Source of the DNA: Trichuris trichiura
Taxonomy: Eukaryota > Nematoda > Enoplea > Trichinellida > Trichuridae
Length of the DNA: 64,000 bases
Reading direction: 5' to 3'
Assembly (NCBI GenBank): GCA_037903355.1
Contig: JBAJFE010000015.1
Coordinates: 186,001-250,000 of the forward strand
In this document: positions 42,180 through 52,700 of the stretch, one piece after another
Layout of the letters: every line of letters begins with the position of its first letter
How positions within the stretch are numbered: the first letter of the stretch is position 1
Made by a program: the position numbers and the translations under genes
The notes under the pieces: generated by a model
Databases searched by the model: none
Seen by the model: the letters and a program-made list of their open reading frames with translations, nothing else
Told to the model about the DNA's origin: nothing

Positions 42180-44549
42180 TTACACGGCTTTCAGCAGCGC
42201 GATACTGCGCTGCAAAGCTAGATATAGTTCTTTAGTCTCTTGCTTCAATCCGTCAAAGCCCGCCGTTTTTTCAATTTGGCCGAGCACTTCGTCGACAAGC
42301 ATTTCAGCCGACAGAATCAGTTTCGGAATGCGGGTACTGCGGGGCGGCAATCTCATAACCAAATGTTTTCTAGCGTCCACCAACTTCGCAGACCAACGAA
42401 GAACCTCCTCTACGGTGCTTTCAGTCAAATGCCATCGTTCGTTAAGTCTTTCAACAGCTACTATGCGCTCCACAATGAATAAAACCTTCTCCCAGTAGGT
42501 CACGTCGCCACCGGTTGGCATATATTCGTAAATTAGAGCATAGGCTTTCCACAATCTCAAGTCGTTCGGATATTTGGTCGTCAAACGTGCCAACAGTAAC
42601 TTCAATTCCACCCTAACACTGCTCATTCCAGAAGTAGTTTCCAAGCAAGCATGGACAAAGCAGCGAATGAGCTCAGTGTTGCGAAAGTCACCGCCATAGT
42701 CGAGTATATGATTAATGCCCGTCAGAGCATCTTCAAATCGACTAGCGGCCATAGCGGCGGCAACAAAGTTTTCCCATATGTTCAAATCTTCGTATTTGCA
42801 TCTTAAGGCATCCTGCATAACTCTGTGCGCTTTCTTGTATTCACGCATTTCCATTAAAGCTGTCGCCAAGTTGCACCACGCTTCGGCGTAATCCGGCTCT
42901 ATTCTGACGCAATGCTTGTAACATTTGATCGCCAACGGATAGCTCTTCTTTTTCATAGCGCAAAAGCCCCGTGAAAACCAACTTTTCAAATCCAACGGTT
43001 GCAGTCTCAACGCTTTTTCAAATGCAACCAAAGCGTCTTCGTACTTTCTCTGCCTTAGCAGCAAATCGCCTAAACTACGTTGAGCCCGACTGTAGCGTTC
43101 ATTCGACAAATTCCAAGACTTCACAAAATACAACGCGTCGTCAGTGATCTCGCCAAGATAGCAGTACATTTCGGCTGTCTCCTCTTCGGAAAGCAGTTGG
43201 CGAATGACGCTTTCAGCTTTTGCCAGTTTGCCCATTCGTTTATAACACTTGATAACAAAGTCCCAGGCTTTAAGGCGTGTAAACATCTCCAACGCTTCGT
43301 TCGAACATCCAACGGAGAAATAGATGTCGGCAAGGCAAGTTTCTCGTACCCAAATTGGAGGTAAGCATGAGGCAAACACATAGTTAAATCTTAACTTTAC
43401 ACCAATGGATGAATCGTAGAACTGGTCGATGCTGTCGGTCATTTGCTTCAGCGCGCGATCAACCATACGACTCTCTCTCTTTTCCATCTGACAGCGGTGG
43501 TACAGAGCGGCGGTTTGAGCAGCCCAGTTTGAACGTTGCTCTATAACTTTTTCCAAATATAATTTATATTCTTCTTTCAAAAAACTTGTGGCGGGACCGC
43601 TACGTCTTGCGAAAGTGACACCAGCCAACAAGGCACATTGTTCCGCGGCATTCAATGGTCTTTCGTTGGAGTTGCTACGCTCACTCAGGCAAACTTGCTC
43701 AAGCAATGTATCATCCGTAAGTGGCACCGTCGCAGGCACTATGTCTTCATTTTGTGCTTCCGTCTCTATGTCGCCAAACTCTTGCTGACCGTTTGTTTGC
43801 ACTTTCAGAACAAGCTGAGGGCAGTCAAACGTTTGGAACCTCGTACGTCTGCCAAGAACGCCCGTCACTTGGGCGGAAAAATCCAACATATCCATGCAAG
43901 TGTTCAACGCAACTCTGGCATCTTCGAAACGGTAGTAATAGCAGCAAATTTCCACCAACTCTATCAAAACGAGCACCTTAACCTTTCTTGTAAACTCGAT
44001 GAAAGAGCGAAGGAATTCTTCGGGGCCGACGAATAGTGACGAGTAAACGTTGGCCAACTTGAGCTGACGACGAGGGAATAAATGCTGCCAAACGCGAACC
44101 GTACGAAGAGTCCAAAGATTGTATGTCGCGAACATGGAAGCAAAAGCATAATCTGAATTTACGAAGGTCCATTTGGCCACCAGTAGCAAGATTGGATTTC
44201 GGCATCCCTGATAGGCAGATTCGCTGTCGAGTGCCAAGTGAACTTTTCGAATGGTCGAAGAGGCATCCGTATCAATTAAAAAGGCCGGCAAGAATGTACG
44301 ACTTTTGGGAGGTCCACAAAAGTTGTCCTGCACAAAACAGCTTAAGCATGCGACACCCAGACGAAAGCAGGTGACAGCTTGCCGCTCGTCCGTGAGAGCA
44401 CGCTTGTAGGCGACTTCAAATTCCTCTAAATTTTCCGACGGACCCAAAAAGGCGAAATCTTCCGCTGACAACGAAAGAACACCATTCAAAAGCATATCTT
44501 CTTCAAGTTGACGCATTTTGACCGAATTACTGTCCCCGTCGTAGTTCAT
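42180..44549 (-). CDS. TTC27: Tetratricopeptide repeat protein 27
   Basis: A single 2370-bp exon encodes up to 789 residues, against about 840 in human. The C-terminal half carries clear tandem TPRs: RYSRAQRSLGDLLLRQRKYE, LVAFEKALRLQPLDLKSWFS, LAIKCYKHCVRIEPDYAEAW, NLATALMEMREYKKAHRVM. The family-specific block ASCLPPIWVRETCLADIYFS precedes them. The N-terminal half matches TTC27 in layout (FRLGVACL...). Yeast and human relatives (Emw1/TTC27) are essential and linked to spliceosomal snRNP or chaperone-related assembly (family knowledge). Two starts are possible: ATG 44549, which overlaps the upstream gene's last codons, or Met12 at 44516, just after that gene's stop. Lack of introns in so long a gene is unusual here. 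Confidence 0.9.
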   Translation of the reverse strand: MNYDGDSNSVKMRQLEEDMLLNGVLSLSAEDFAFLGPSENLEEFEVAYKRALTDERQAVTCFRLGVACLSCFVQDNFCGPPKSRTFLPAFLIDTDASSTIRKVHLALDSESAYQGCRNPILLLVAKWTFVNSDYAFASMFATYNLWTLRTVRVWQHLFPRRQLKLANVYSSLFVGPEEFLRSFIEFTRKVKVLVLIELVEICCYYYRFEDARVALNTCMDMLDFSAQVTGVLGRRTRFQTFDCPQLVLKVQTNGQQEFGDIETEAQNEDIVPATVPLTDDTLLEQVCLSERSNSNERPLNAAEQCALLAGVTFARRSGPATSFLKEEYKLYLEKVIEQRSNWAAQTAALYHRCQMEKRESRMVDRALKQMTDSIDQFYDSSIGVKLRFNYVFASCLPPIWVRETCLADIYFSVGCSNEALEMFTRLKAWDFVIKCYKRMGKLAKAESVIRQLLSEEETAEMYCYLGEITDDALYFVKSWNLSNERYSRAQRSLGDLLLRQRKYEDALVAFEKALRLQPLDLKSWFSRGFCAMKKKSYPLAIKCYKHCVRIEPDYAEAWCNLATALMEMREYKKAHRVMQDALRCKYEDLNIWENFVAAAMAASRFEDALTGINHILDYGGDFRNTELIRCFVHACLETTSGMSSVRVELKLLLARLTTKYPNDLRLWKAYALIYEYMPTGGDVTYWEKVLFIVERIVAVERLNERWHLTESTVEEVLRWSAKLVDARKHLVMRLPPRSTRIPKLILSAEMLVDEVLGQIEKTAGFDGLKQETKELYLALQRSIALLKAV

Positions 44550-44772
44550 CTCTCTGTTGTTCCCACTGGACGCGTTGGTTTTCCAATTTTTTTTTCTTAT
44601 ACTCTTCGAGCAGCTCTAAATAGGCAGGATCAATTTGAGGCTCAGGCAGCGGCTGCCCTATAAGATTTAGAAAAGGTTCAAATTTTTCGCGATGACCACC
44701 AATGTAGTAGACCAAAAGGGGAAATGTCACGTAAAGTGAAAAACGGAATACTTCAAGACGCCAGCCTCCCAT
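44527..44772 (-). CDS. PET100: PET100-like cytochrome c oxidase assembly protein
   Basis: From ATG 44772, 81 residues. The start MGGWRLEVFRFSLYVTFPLL matches the family pattern (MG-x-LE-x-FR-x-x-x-Y-x-TFP): a short N-terminus, one inner-membrane segment (YVTFPLLVYYIGG), then a charged tail with a Lys/Glu/Arg-rich helix (LLEEYKKKKLENQ). PET100 is a mitochondrial inner-membrane chaperone for complex IV assembly. The length suits the family (about 73-110). The last eight codons overlap the first codons of TTC27 in another frame on the same strand, so the two genes probably share a transcript or promoter. Identification rests on short conserved segments, hence moderate confidence. Confidence 0.72.
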   Translation of the reverse strand: MGGWRLEVFRFSLYVTFPLLVYYIGGHREKFEPFLNLIGQPLPEPQIDPAYLELLEEYKKKKLENQRVQWEQQRDELRRGQ

Positions 44773-46254
44773 CGGCAACGACGGAAAATAAACAAAGCAT
44801 CAAAATAAAACAGTACGAAAAGGAAGTACCGTATCGGTTAATGTGCAGGTTCGTAACAATGCGGTTTTGCGGAAGAAGTGAAAAGCGTGGAGTAGCAACT
44901 TGCTCGATGCTATTGAAGTGCCGATGATTGAAAAATAAAATTTTTTAGAAAGTTTTGTAAAACGCTTATCATTTCTACTCAAATGAAGAATATGTTTAAT
45001 AACAGCCGATATTACGACTTTTAATCGTTTAACTGACATTTTTTGACAAGAAAATGTTCAAAACCTTATCCATAAGAGCCAAGAATTAACTGGGCGGGGC
45101 AACGTGGCAACAGAGGCTTATCGTTTGACGGTTTAATGGAACTAATGATACGCGTATGAATAGGCTCGTGTTTTCATTAGAAATTTACGACAGACGTTCT
45201 CGTTGCGAGAAATTAAATCAGTCGAGCCATCGGATGAGGCTTTACCCGTTATCTCAATGTAATTAATAGGATGGTTTTAGGGTTGATATAGGCAGACTTA
45301 ACTGTAACTTTTGGACCGGCTCGTAATGCAGTGTTCGACAAACAAAAGCTCTCATGCGAATTCCACGAATTACGGGCGGGTGCTTTAATTTTAAAAAGCA
45401 TTTTAAGAATTATTACCGTAAGTTTAATAGAACTCAGGTACAACGAATAAATAATACTCACGTTGACGCGGCTGTTTCTTAAGTTAAACTTTTGACGCAC
45501 TGCCGTAGACTAAGTGCGCAAAAAAACTTTTTCGTTAAACCACTGCAATAATTGAGCACTTAAAATTTGGCAGTTATTACTGCTTTATGCACAGTATCTC
45601 TACGTTTTGACAGCCACACTTTAATTCTTTATCTACTTCGGGAAACACTATGCAAATTGGAAATCTGAACCGTTACAAGTTTCCTCACAACTCGCAATGA
45701 TTTGATCAAGTAAACACTTTAAAGCGTTCAACAGATTTCAATTCCAATATGCAAATTAAAAAGGCGGTAGATTCAGACTGTCTTTGCTAGAAGTTTTATC
45801 TATATGCCAACTTCTCTTCAGGTTCGCTTGTTTGTATGTGCATAATTTAATGCGGAAAAAAGACATTCAACAACGCGACAGGTCTACAGTCAGTTCAAGC
45901 TCATCAGAAGACACGCATCACAGCAGCGTGAGCGGAAGAAAGTCCGACTCAAAGAATCGTGAACAGTAAAATTAAAAACAAAAACAAGTCGTCATCGTAC
46001 GTAGCTATGAGATGAGGAAGGCAAAGTAGGAAAAAGCCTTTCGCTGACAAAACGGACAGCAGAGCAATGGTCGCAACACGACGTAAGGCGACCGCAAACG
46101 GGGAGAACAGAGGCCCGAAAAAGGCACGCACATCATTGGCAACGAACGCTCGATCAACCAATCACGTGAAACACCGCCGTTTGGCGTTTTCCTCTTTTCT
46201 CAGTTGAACCAATTAACTATGCATAAAAAAACAACATCTCCATAGCGAACAGCT
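44773..46254. other. Intergenic region
   Basis: About 1.5 kb between the PET100-like gene and the ROR 3' end. Short unsupported frames only. It probably holds the promoter of the PET100-like/TTC27 pair (44773-45100) and the ROR 3' UTR. Confidence 0.5.
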
Positions 46255-49200
46255 TCAGGAAGTCGACTCGACGCTCGACTCGACGGTGCTACTTGCGTAC
46301 AAATGAGTCTGTCCCAAAAGTCGGCATGTGCCTGCATTAGAGCCATTCTTTTGTATTCCAGCCGGTGAACACGTCAATGCGGCCAAAGAGTTCAAATGAG
46401 TTCCCGCAATTGGATATTTACCACCAACCGGGGCGCTACCGTTCGGGCAAACATGTCCACCACCAATGGCAATGCCGTCCAAGTGCATTGCCACCGACGA
46501 TGGACCTATGGAAGAACTTTGACCCGAATGGACGCTGCTGGAACGTTGAGTAAGCGATGGGGCGCCTCCATTGCCACCAAGGCCGTGGCTACCCACTGCC
46601 GACGAGTGAGCCGGTGTCGACACCACTGACCACGTCTGCAACCGTCCGTGAAGCTCGCTGAACTGAGGTCGTCTCGAAGGGCTTTCGTGCCAACATTCCA
46701 CCATCAAACTGTACATCCGAGTTGGGCAGTTTTCCGGGCATTGCAACAAGCAACGTTGTCGCACCATTTCGATCACCTCCTGATTCGGATAGCCAAAGAA
46801 CGGCTGCGTCCCGTACGTGTACATCTCCCACATGGTGACGCCAAACGCCCAAACGTCCGATGCTTCCGAGAAACGGCCATACAATATAGCCTCCGGTGGC
46901 ATCCAACGCACCGGCAAAAGCACCTTGCCTTGAACGTAATAATAGTCGGTCGCGTAGTCTTCTCGAATCAAACCAAAGTCGGCAATCTTTATGCTCAGTC
47001 GATCGGTGACGAGGCAATTTCTAGTCGCCAAATCGCGATGAATGAAATGTTGCATGGAAAGATACTCCATGCCGGAAGCAATCTGCAAAGGAAACAATAA
47101 AAACCGTTGATAAACAGACGAACTATAGCCAACCAGGAGCGTGTTAAATTAGATAAACAATTTTTGAATTTGGATTACTGTAATGACAACCTAAGCATTA
47201 AAAAAATGCCAGCAAAAAGTTTCGGCCAAACGAATACGCAGTTGCTATCGGAGCAAAGAAGACATGAACATGTTCGTAAATATAAACAAAAGCAACACGT
47301 TTACAAACAAGTGGATCGAAGCTATTACCTGCGTTGCAACATGCAAAAAGTCGCTTTGATCAAGCATGATGCGCTCCTTGTCGACGACGCCCGACTGTGA
47401 ATAAGGGGCGCGAAGCAGTAGAAATTCGTGTAAGTCGCCGTGAACCCTATTTTAAAAAATTGACAAAAGGTATTTTCTATTATTGATCGATGCTACTTAG
47501 AAACCTACATAAATTCAAAAATCATAGCCGGACTGTGCCCTGACGTCGAAACGCCAAGCATATCAACAACGTTGCTATGACGAAGAGGCGAAAGTCGCGC
47601 CACTTCTTGTTCGAAGTCTTTCTTTTGATGAGGTAAGGCGTCTTCCTTAAGCGTAACGACCGCCACCTGGATTGCTTCGTCATCGTTGCTGTAACCCAAC
47701 AGTTCGCCTTTCCATACTTTGCCAAAGTGACCATCGCCCAGAATTTCGACGAAATGAATATTGCAACAGGGAATTTCGGGAGGCAAGTTGACAGAGCTCG
47801 AAAATCCCGTACCCGGTGACCTGGGCAAAAGCGTGGCCAACTCGTACTGAAAAATCAAACCGATTCCAAAACTGACATCATAACAACAACAATAATAATA
47901 ACGACCTGATGGTGATTATGATGATTGAGATCGTTCTTCAAAGTATTGCCGCATAGATTGCCGTTGACGTATACGGGAGCGCAATCTTTGTCTTTGCGCG
48001 CCTTCCTACCCCGAAAGCAGTAAACAAACAGAATGGCTAGGACCGCAAGCACCAAAACGCCAAGCACGCCAGCAGCTACCATAATATACTGGAAGTAGTC
48101 GGACGAGAGGTTCCAAAAATTTAGTCGATCACCGCTGGACAGATTCTTATCACCGTGGACGCCAGCACCCATTTCTCTTTGCAACAATTCGGGATACAAA
48201 TCCGGAGGGCATCTATCCAGTTTACAATATTCTTCTCGTCCATTCTCCGTGAAGCACCATGGTCGAGGCTTCTGACCGCCAGGATTGCGACAATAATTAT
48301 GTCCTATGAAAAATTTTAAATTTCTACATTTTACTATTATTTAATCAAATACGCACCCGTAAGCTCTGGATGATTAACGCTTCGATAATGAGGAAACAGG
48401 CGACTGAACTGCGCCCACCGGCCGCATCGACCACCAGATTCCGAAACGGAAGCGGTGCCTCGGTATGTCTTGCCGGATCCAACGTAGCAAGGATCGGATG
48501 GTCTGACTTGGTGAGCTTCCAGCAGCTTCACTACGTTTACACACTTATCGACATGGTCTGAAAGCTTGTCGCAGTCAGGCAGCAGGGCGCCCGCGCCAAT
48601 AAGCCCATGCGATTTGGCCGATTCGTATTCTTCCAAGCAAATATCCTCTTCCAAGAGGAGACAATCTTTTCTTAAAACAAACAATTGCGTGCAACTAGGT
48701 ATTTTTCTAAAAATATACGGAAAAAACTTTGAATTCTTACTTGCACAAAGGCAGTATTGGAGTGCCGGTCGACCTGCTATGGGCGATCTCCTCATCGCAT
48801 ACTTGGTAGTTGTGATAGCAGGATACTTGCTCCGAGTAGCTCTTGCATGCTTCGCTGACGTTGCTCGTGTTTGCTATGACGCTTATGGCGGCCAGCAACT
48901 GACGTTCTATGGGAGAAACGCGATAAGTGAAGATATAATCGATACTTTGGACATTACCGGTGTCCATCATGTACTCGGGATCGTCGGAATGTACGAGAAC
49001 CTTTTGACCAGACAAGACGCGACTGCAAGCTTTGCCCCGATACGGCTGGCAGGTGCCGGATATGGGTTCACCGACCCATTGAATTGGATAGTCGTTGTCC
49101 GGAGACATCATCAGCGCCGATTGGGATTCGACCCGATTTCGCGTTGTCGACGCTGCAACGATCGAACAAATCATTTACGCTTCAATGCAACTGCAAGAAT

Positions 49201-49740
49201 ACGAAAAACAAGAAATACGGACGCGAACCTTGAATCTTCAAAAGCGAGGTAGTCTGGACGCTGCCGGCTTTGTTGCTTGCATCGCAACGGTAATACCCCG
49301 AGTCGAGCACATGCAAATTGGCAATACGGAGACGGGACCAATAGTCTCGGCTCTTCACCGTTATTCGGTTTTTCTCCTTCAGCAAAGGGGCGTCGTTTTT
49401 GTACCATCTGCAGGCAAGAAGAAAAATAGCAACAAACAACTTTCAAATGCAAATGCACACACCTGAAACTGATCGGCAACGAACCCGTAACCCGACATTT
49501 CAATCGCACCAAATCACCAGCTTTTTTTGTCAGATTTGGCAACAAACCATTCAAATTAATGAAGCTACCTTTAATTAAAAGTCTCGTCAAAGCATGCCAA
49601 CGGAAAAAGGCTTTTTTCTTGGACTTACGCTGAGTTCCGGACGGGTTTGCGTCGACGCTAGAATAAGAAGACATTGCGTATACAACATATACGAGAACGG
49701 TGGTCAACAGCGTGCAAAAGACGAAGGACTGCTGCTGTTA
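46255..49740 (-). CDS. ROR: ROR-family receptor tyrosine kinase
   Basis: Exons, 5' to 3': about 49740-49629, 49568-49463, 49407-49229, 49152-48741, 48706-48357, 48303-47906, 47846-47509, 47446-47329 and 47082-46255. The order is a signal-like hydrophobic stretch ([13 protein letters not shown]), an Ig domain ([24 protein letters not shown]), a Frizzled-type cysteine-rich domain (CQPYRGKAC...CEEDIC-type pattern), a kringle ([42 protein letters not shown]), a TM helix ([18 protein letters not shown]), then a kinase. It binds Wnt ligands and acts in polarity and neuronal migration (family knowledge). The kinase has the GDGHFG loop, HRDLATRN and DFG, but the beta-3 VAxK motif reads VAVV, so the ATP-anchoring Lys is absent. 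The tail is Ser/Gly rich. The first coding exon with the start ATG was not found and lies 5' of 49740. Confidence 0.93.
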
Positions 49741-52700
49741 TTAGTTGCGGGGTAAGGACAGCTGGTCAGGTCATCCAAGATAAAGGAAGTGAGCGCCTGA
49801 CGGCTTCGCCGCCGTATTAAAGTATATCTACTTGGACAGCTGCCATGGTCTCCGGGCGACGCATGCGATAGGAGAACAAGGACTGCCCAATGAATGGGAA
49901 GCGCTATGTCGACACAAGGCGACCCGGCACAACACCAATGGCCCAATTGGAACAATGGCACTAATCGCGCGGAGCAACTCCCGATTCGGCGCGGACAACG
50001 CCCTGAAGGACCTGTTTCCGTATCGACCTAGCGCAAACAAATCGAATCCTGTCGTCCACCTGGCCTCAACCCAACGGAAATGAGCTAACGTTGCTCCATT
50101 TGGAAAATGCCAATCCATTAAGCGTAATAGAAAATCAACTACGAAGCTGGGTGTCCTCCTTTACAGTAGGCCAAGGAACCTAGCCGAGATAAGCTCCTAT
50201 CGCCGAAGTGAACTCGAAAGGTGCCACTTAAAAACCGGTACGCACCAGCGGCGCCTCGACAAGTAAATACATTAAGCGACGTCGTAATTTTTCGAATCGA
50301 AGCAACAAGCACCGTCCGCGGCCAAGTGAGCAATCGTTTTGGCACCCGTTCCCGCTGCGACACGTAAAAATGTACGCAACAACACAATCTGTTCTAGTTT
50401 TTTTTCTTTCTCTCTCAAACGCGCGCAAAGGTTGCTTTGCAAAGCCGGAGCGTTAGTTCAAAGCAGGTTGGCTACACAAACGGACGATTTTTGCTAGCCT
50501 ATAAGTAACGTATGGCCTATGCGTAAATGATGCTCAGGAGGGAAAAAGATTTTCTTTGAATTTTCAAATTACTGTAACAGTAGGCGCTTACCCGCTGCAG
50601 GCTTGGACGAACGCGCTCGACGGAGGATCTTGAAGCTCGAAGACAATGGAACGGATGCATGACAAGGTGCCAGGTGACTACTACTACTACTAGCCTTAGC
50701 TGCAACCAACCATCGGCTGTCATTGAGTGAGTGACCCGCAAGTTAACGTCGGATCGTATGTCACCAATGCGCGCGCGCGCGCGCGCGGCTGTTGCGTCAG
50801 CAAGCAGGGATGCCTACGATTTTTGGCTAAAATCCTTGAGATTGCGTCGCCGTTGCGATATCTATCTACGCTAGACGAGAATTTGCCGGGCGCCCGTTTC
50901 TTTGCCGGTTGCTCGGCAAATCGGCCAGCGCCTGTTCTCTCCATTGGATACGCCGTGCCGGCGCGCGAAAGTTCGCAAAATCCGCTCCGGCAAGCTTTTG
51001 GCAGCTGTCATTGGCAGCTGCGATGCACATTGAGCGACGCGGACACCATGCGGCCAAGGCAGACGTCGTGCGTGACAGACAAATCGAAGCTCATATCTCC
51101 GACGAACCTGTCTTGTTTTCCCTCATTAATGGCAGCGGGTCGATATTGTTTGGAACAAGAAAAAATGTCGCAAATTGTCGACCTCATCTACCGTACGATA
51201 ACCTGCGCGCTACAGACTCCCAACTACAGTGGACAAGCGACTTTTGGAAGAGTAAAAAATAGACAAGAAAAACGCCCCTGCAACCGGAGGATAAAAAGGT
51301 AACTTTTCCATTGATTCCATTAGGAAGGTTTTGACGAGCAATGAACGCGCGAGAAAAAGACAAATAGAGAATATGAGCATGCACTCTCTTACGTATCGTT
51401 GAATGCCACCTCCTCTTCGTCCAGATAATCGTCGGATCCGGCGGGTTCGACGATCAAACTGTCCATCATAGTGGTACTGCTCCACCGGCAAGCAGCAGGG
51501 TCGCGAAACAGGCTCCTCCTCCTCCTCCTCCAGGCGGCGGCGGCGGCAATGGAACAGGACGAGGCGGTGCTGTCGACCTAAAAAATAGTTGGCACTCACG
51601 TCGCGATGGACAGTAGGAGGAGAATTGTGTATGCGATGGTAACAAGCGCCACTGTGTAGTTGACCTGTTGTCGCAGTAGGCGACCGGAAAGCGCGAAAAG
51701 TAAGCAGTCCAGCTCTGTCCCACGCCGGACAACAAAGGGAAGGTCGAAGGGACGGCGACATCGGGACGCCGGACGGCGCTGCGTGAACTTCGTGGGCGGC
51801 TGGCACCTGCGGAGGACGGCCGATCGAATCGCGGCCCTCCCTCCCGGTGAATTAACTGCCTTAGGCAAACGATGACAAATGGCGACAACATCCGCTCTAG
51901 ATTATTCTCTTGCAAGGCGACAAGAAAATGGATGAATCGACATGGGGCGAAAGTGGTTCGACAAGGCAAAGTGCCGTCCAAATCGTCAAAAACTCTGCCC
52001 TTAAAAACAAAGCCAACGGCAGCCGGTCGCCGTCGTTGTCGACTGCAACTTTGCAAATGATGATAAATTGACCGCCCGAGGATGGTGCGGCTTCTCAAGA
52101 CTGCTCAGCTGTCAGCTGGCATCAAAACTACCTGACAACTTGCCGTCCTGCCAATCCGTCGTCGTTCTCTTCAAGAGGGGCGCGCGAAGAGAACAGCAGC
52201 AGTCCGTTTCGAAAGACCTCGTTCATTGCTGTGCTGCTCCTTCCGAGAAAGAAAGAAAGAAGAGGAAGAAGAAGTCAGCCGGCTCAGCAGTCATCGTCAG
52301 CGGTAGGAGCCACAAATTGACTTGTCCGTCAAAAGATCCTACTTTCCTGATTCTACCAAGGCCTCCTACGATCTATTTCGACGTCGGCCCAAATTTTAGT
52401 CATACTGATTTGCCATGCTGCGTCGACTGACATTTCTCGCCGCCTCCCGCAGTTCTTCTGTTGGCCACCGAAGGAAACTAGTTTTCCCGAGCACCAAGAA
52501 GACCAACAACTCAGCCAGAGAGATTCGAAAGTACGTGACCGGCTGCTGGTCGCCGCTGCTACTGCTACCGCAATGGCAGTAGCGTCACCGGAGGAGGCGG
52601 AGTTATAGGAGCAGTTGAAGAAGAAGAAGAAGATGATGAGCCAACACTAATCTGTTTTTCACTACTAAGACCACTCAAAAGAAATGGCGGGCGATCATCC

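Noticed and set aside
43080..44374. Plus-strand frames opposite TTC27
   Set aside because: Antisense shadows of a long conserved coding exon.
50727..51302. 191-codon plus-strand frame
   Set aside because: Runs through a (GC)n array in C/G-rich DNA where long chance frames are expected; composition is not protein-like.
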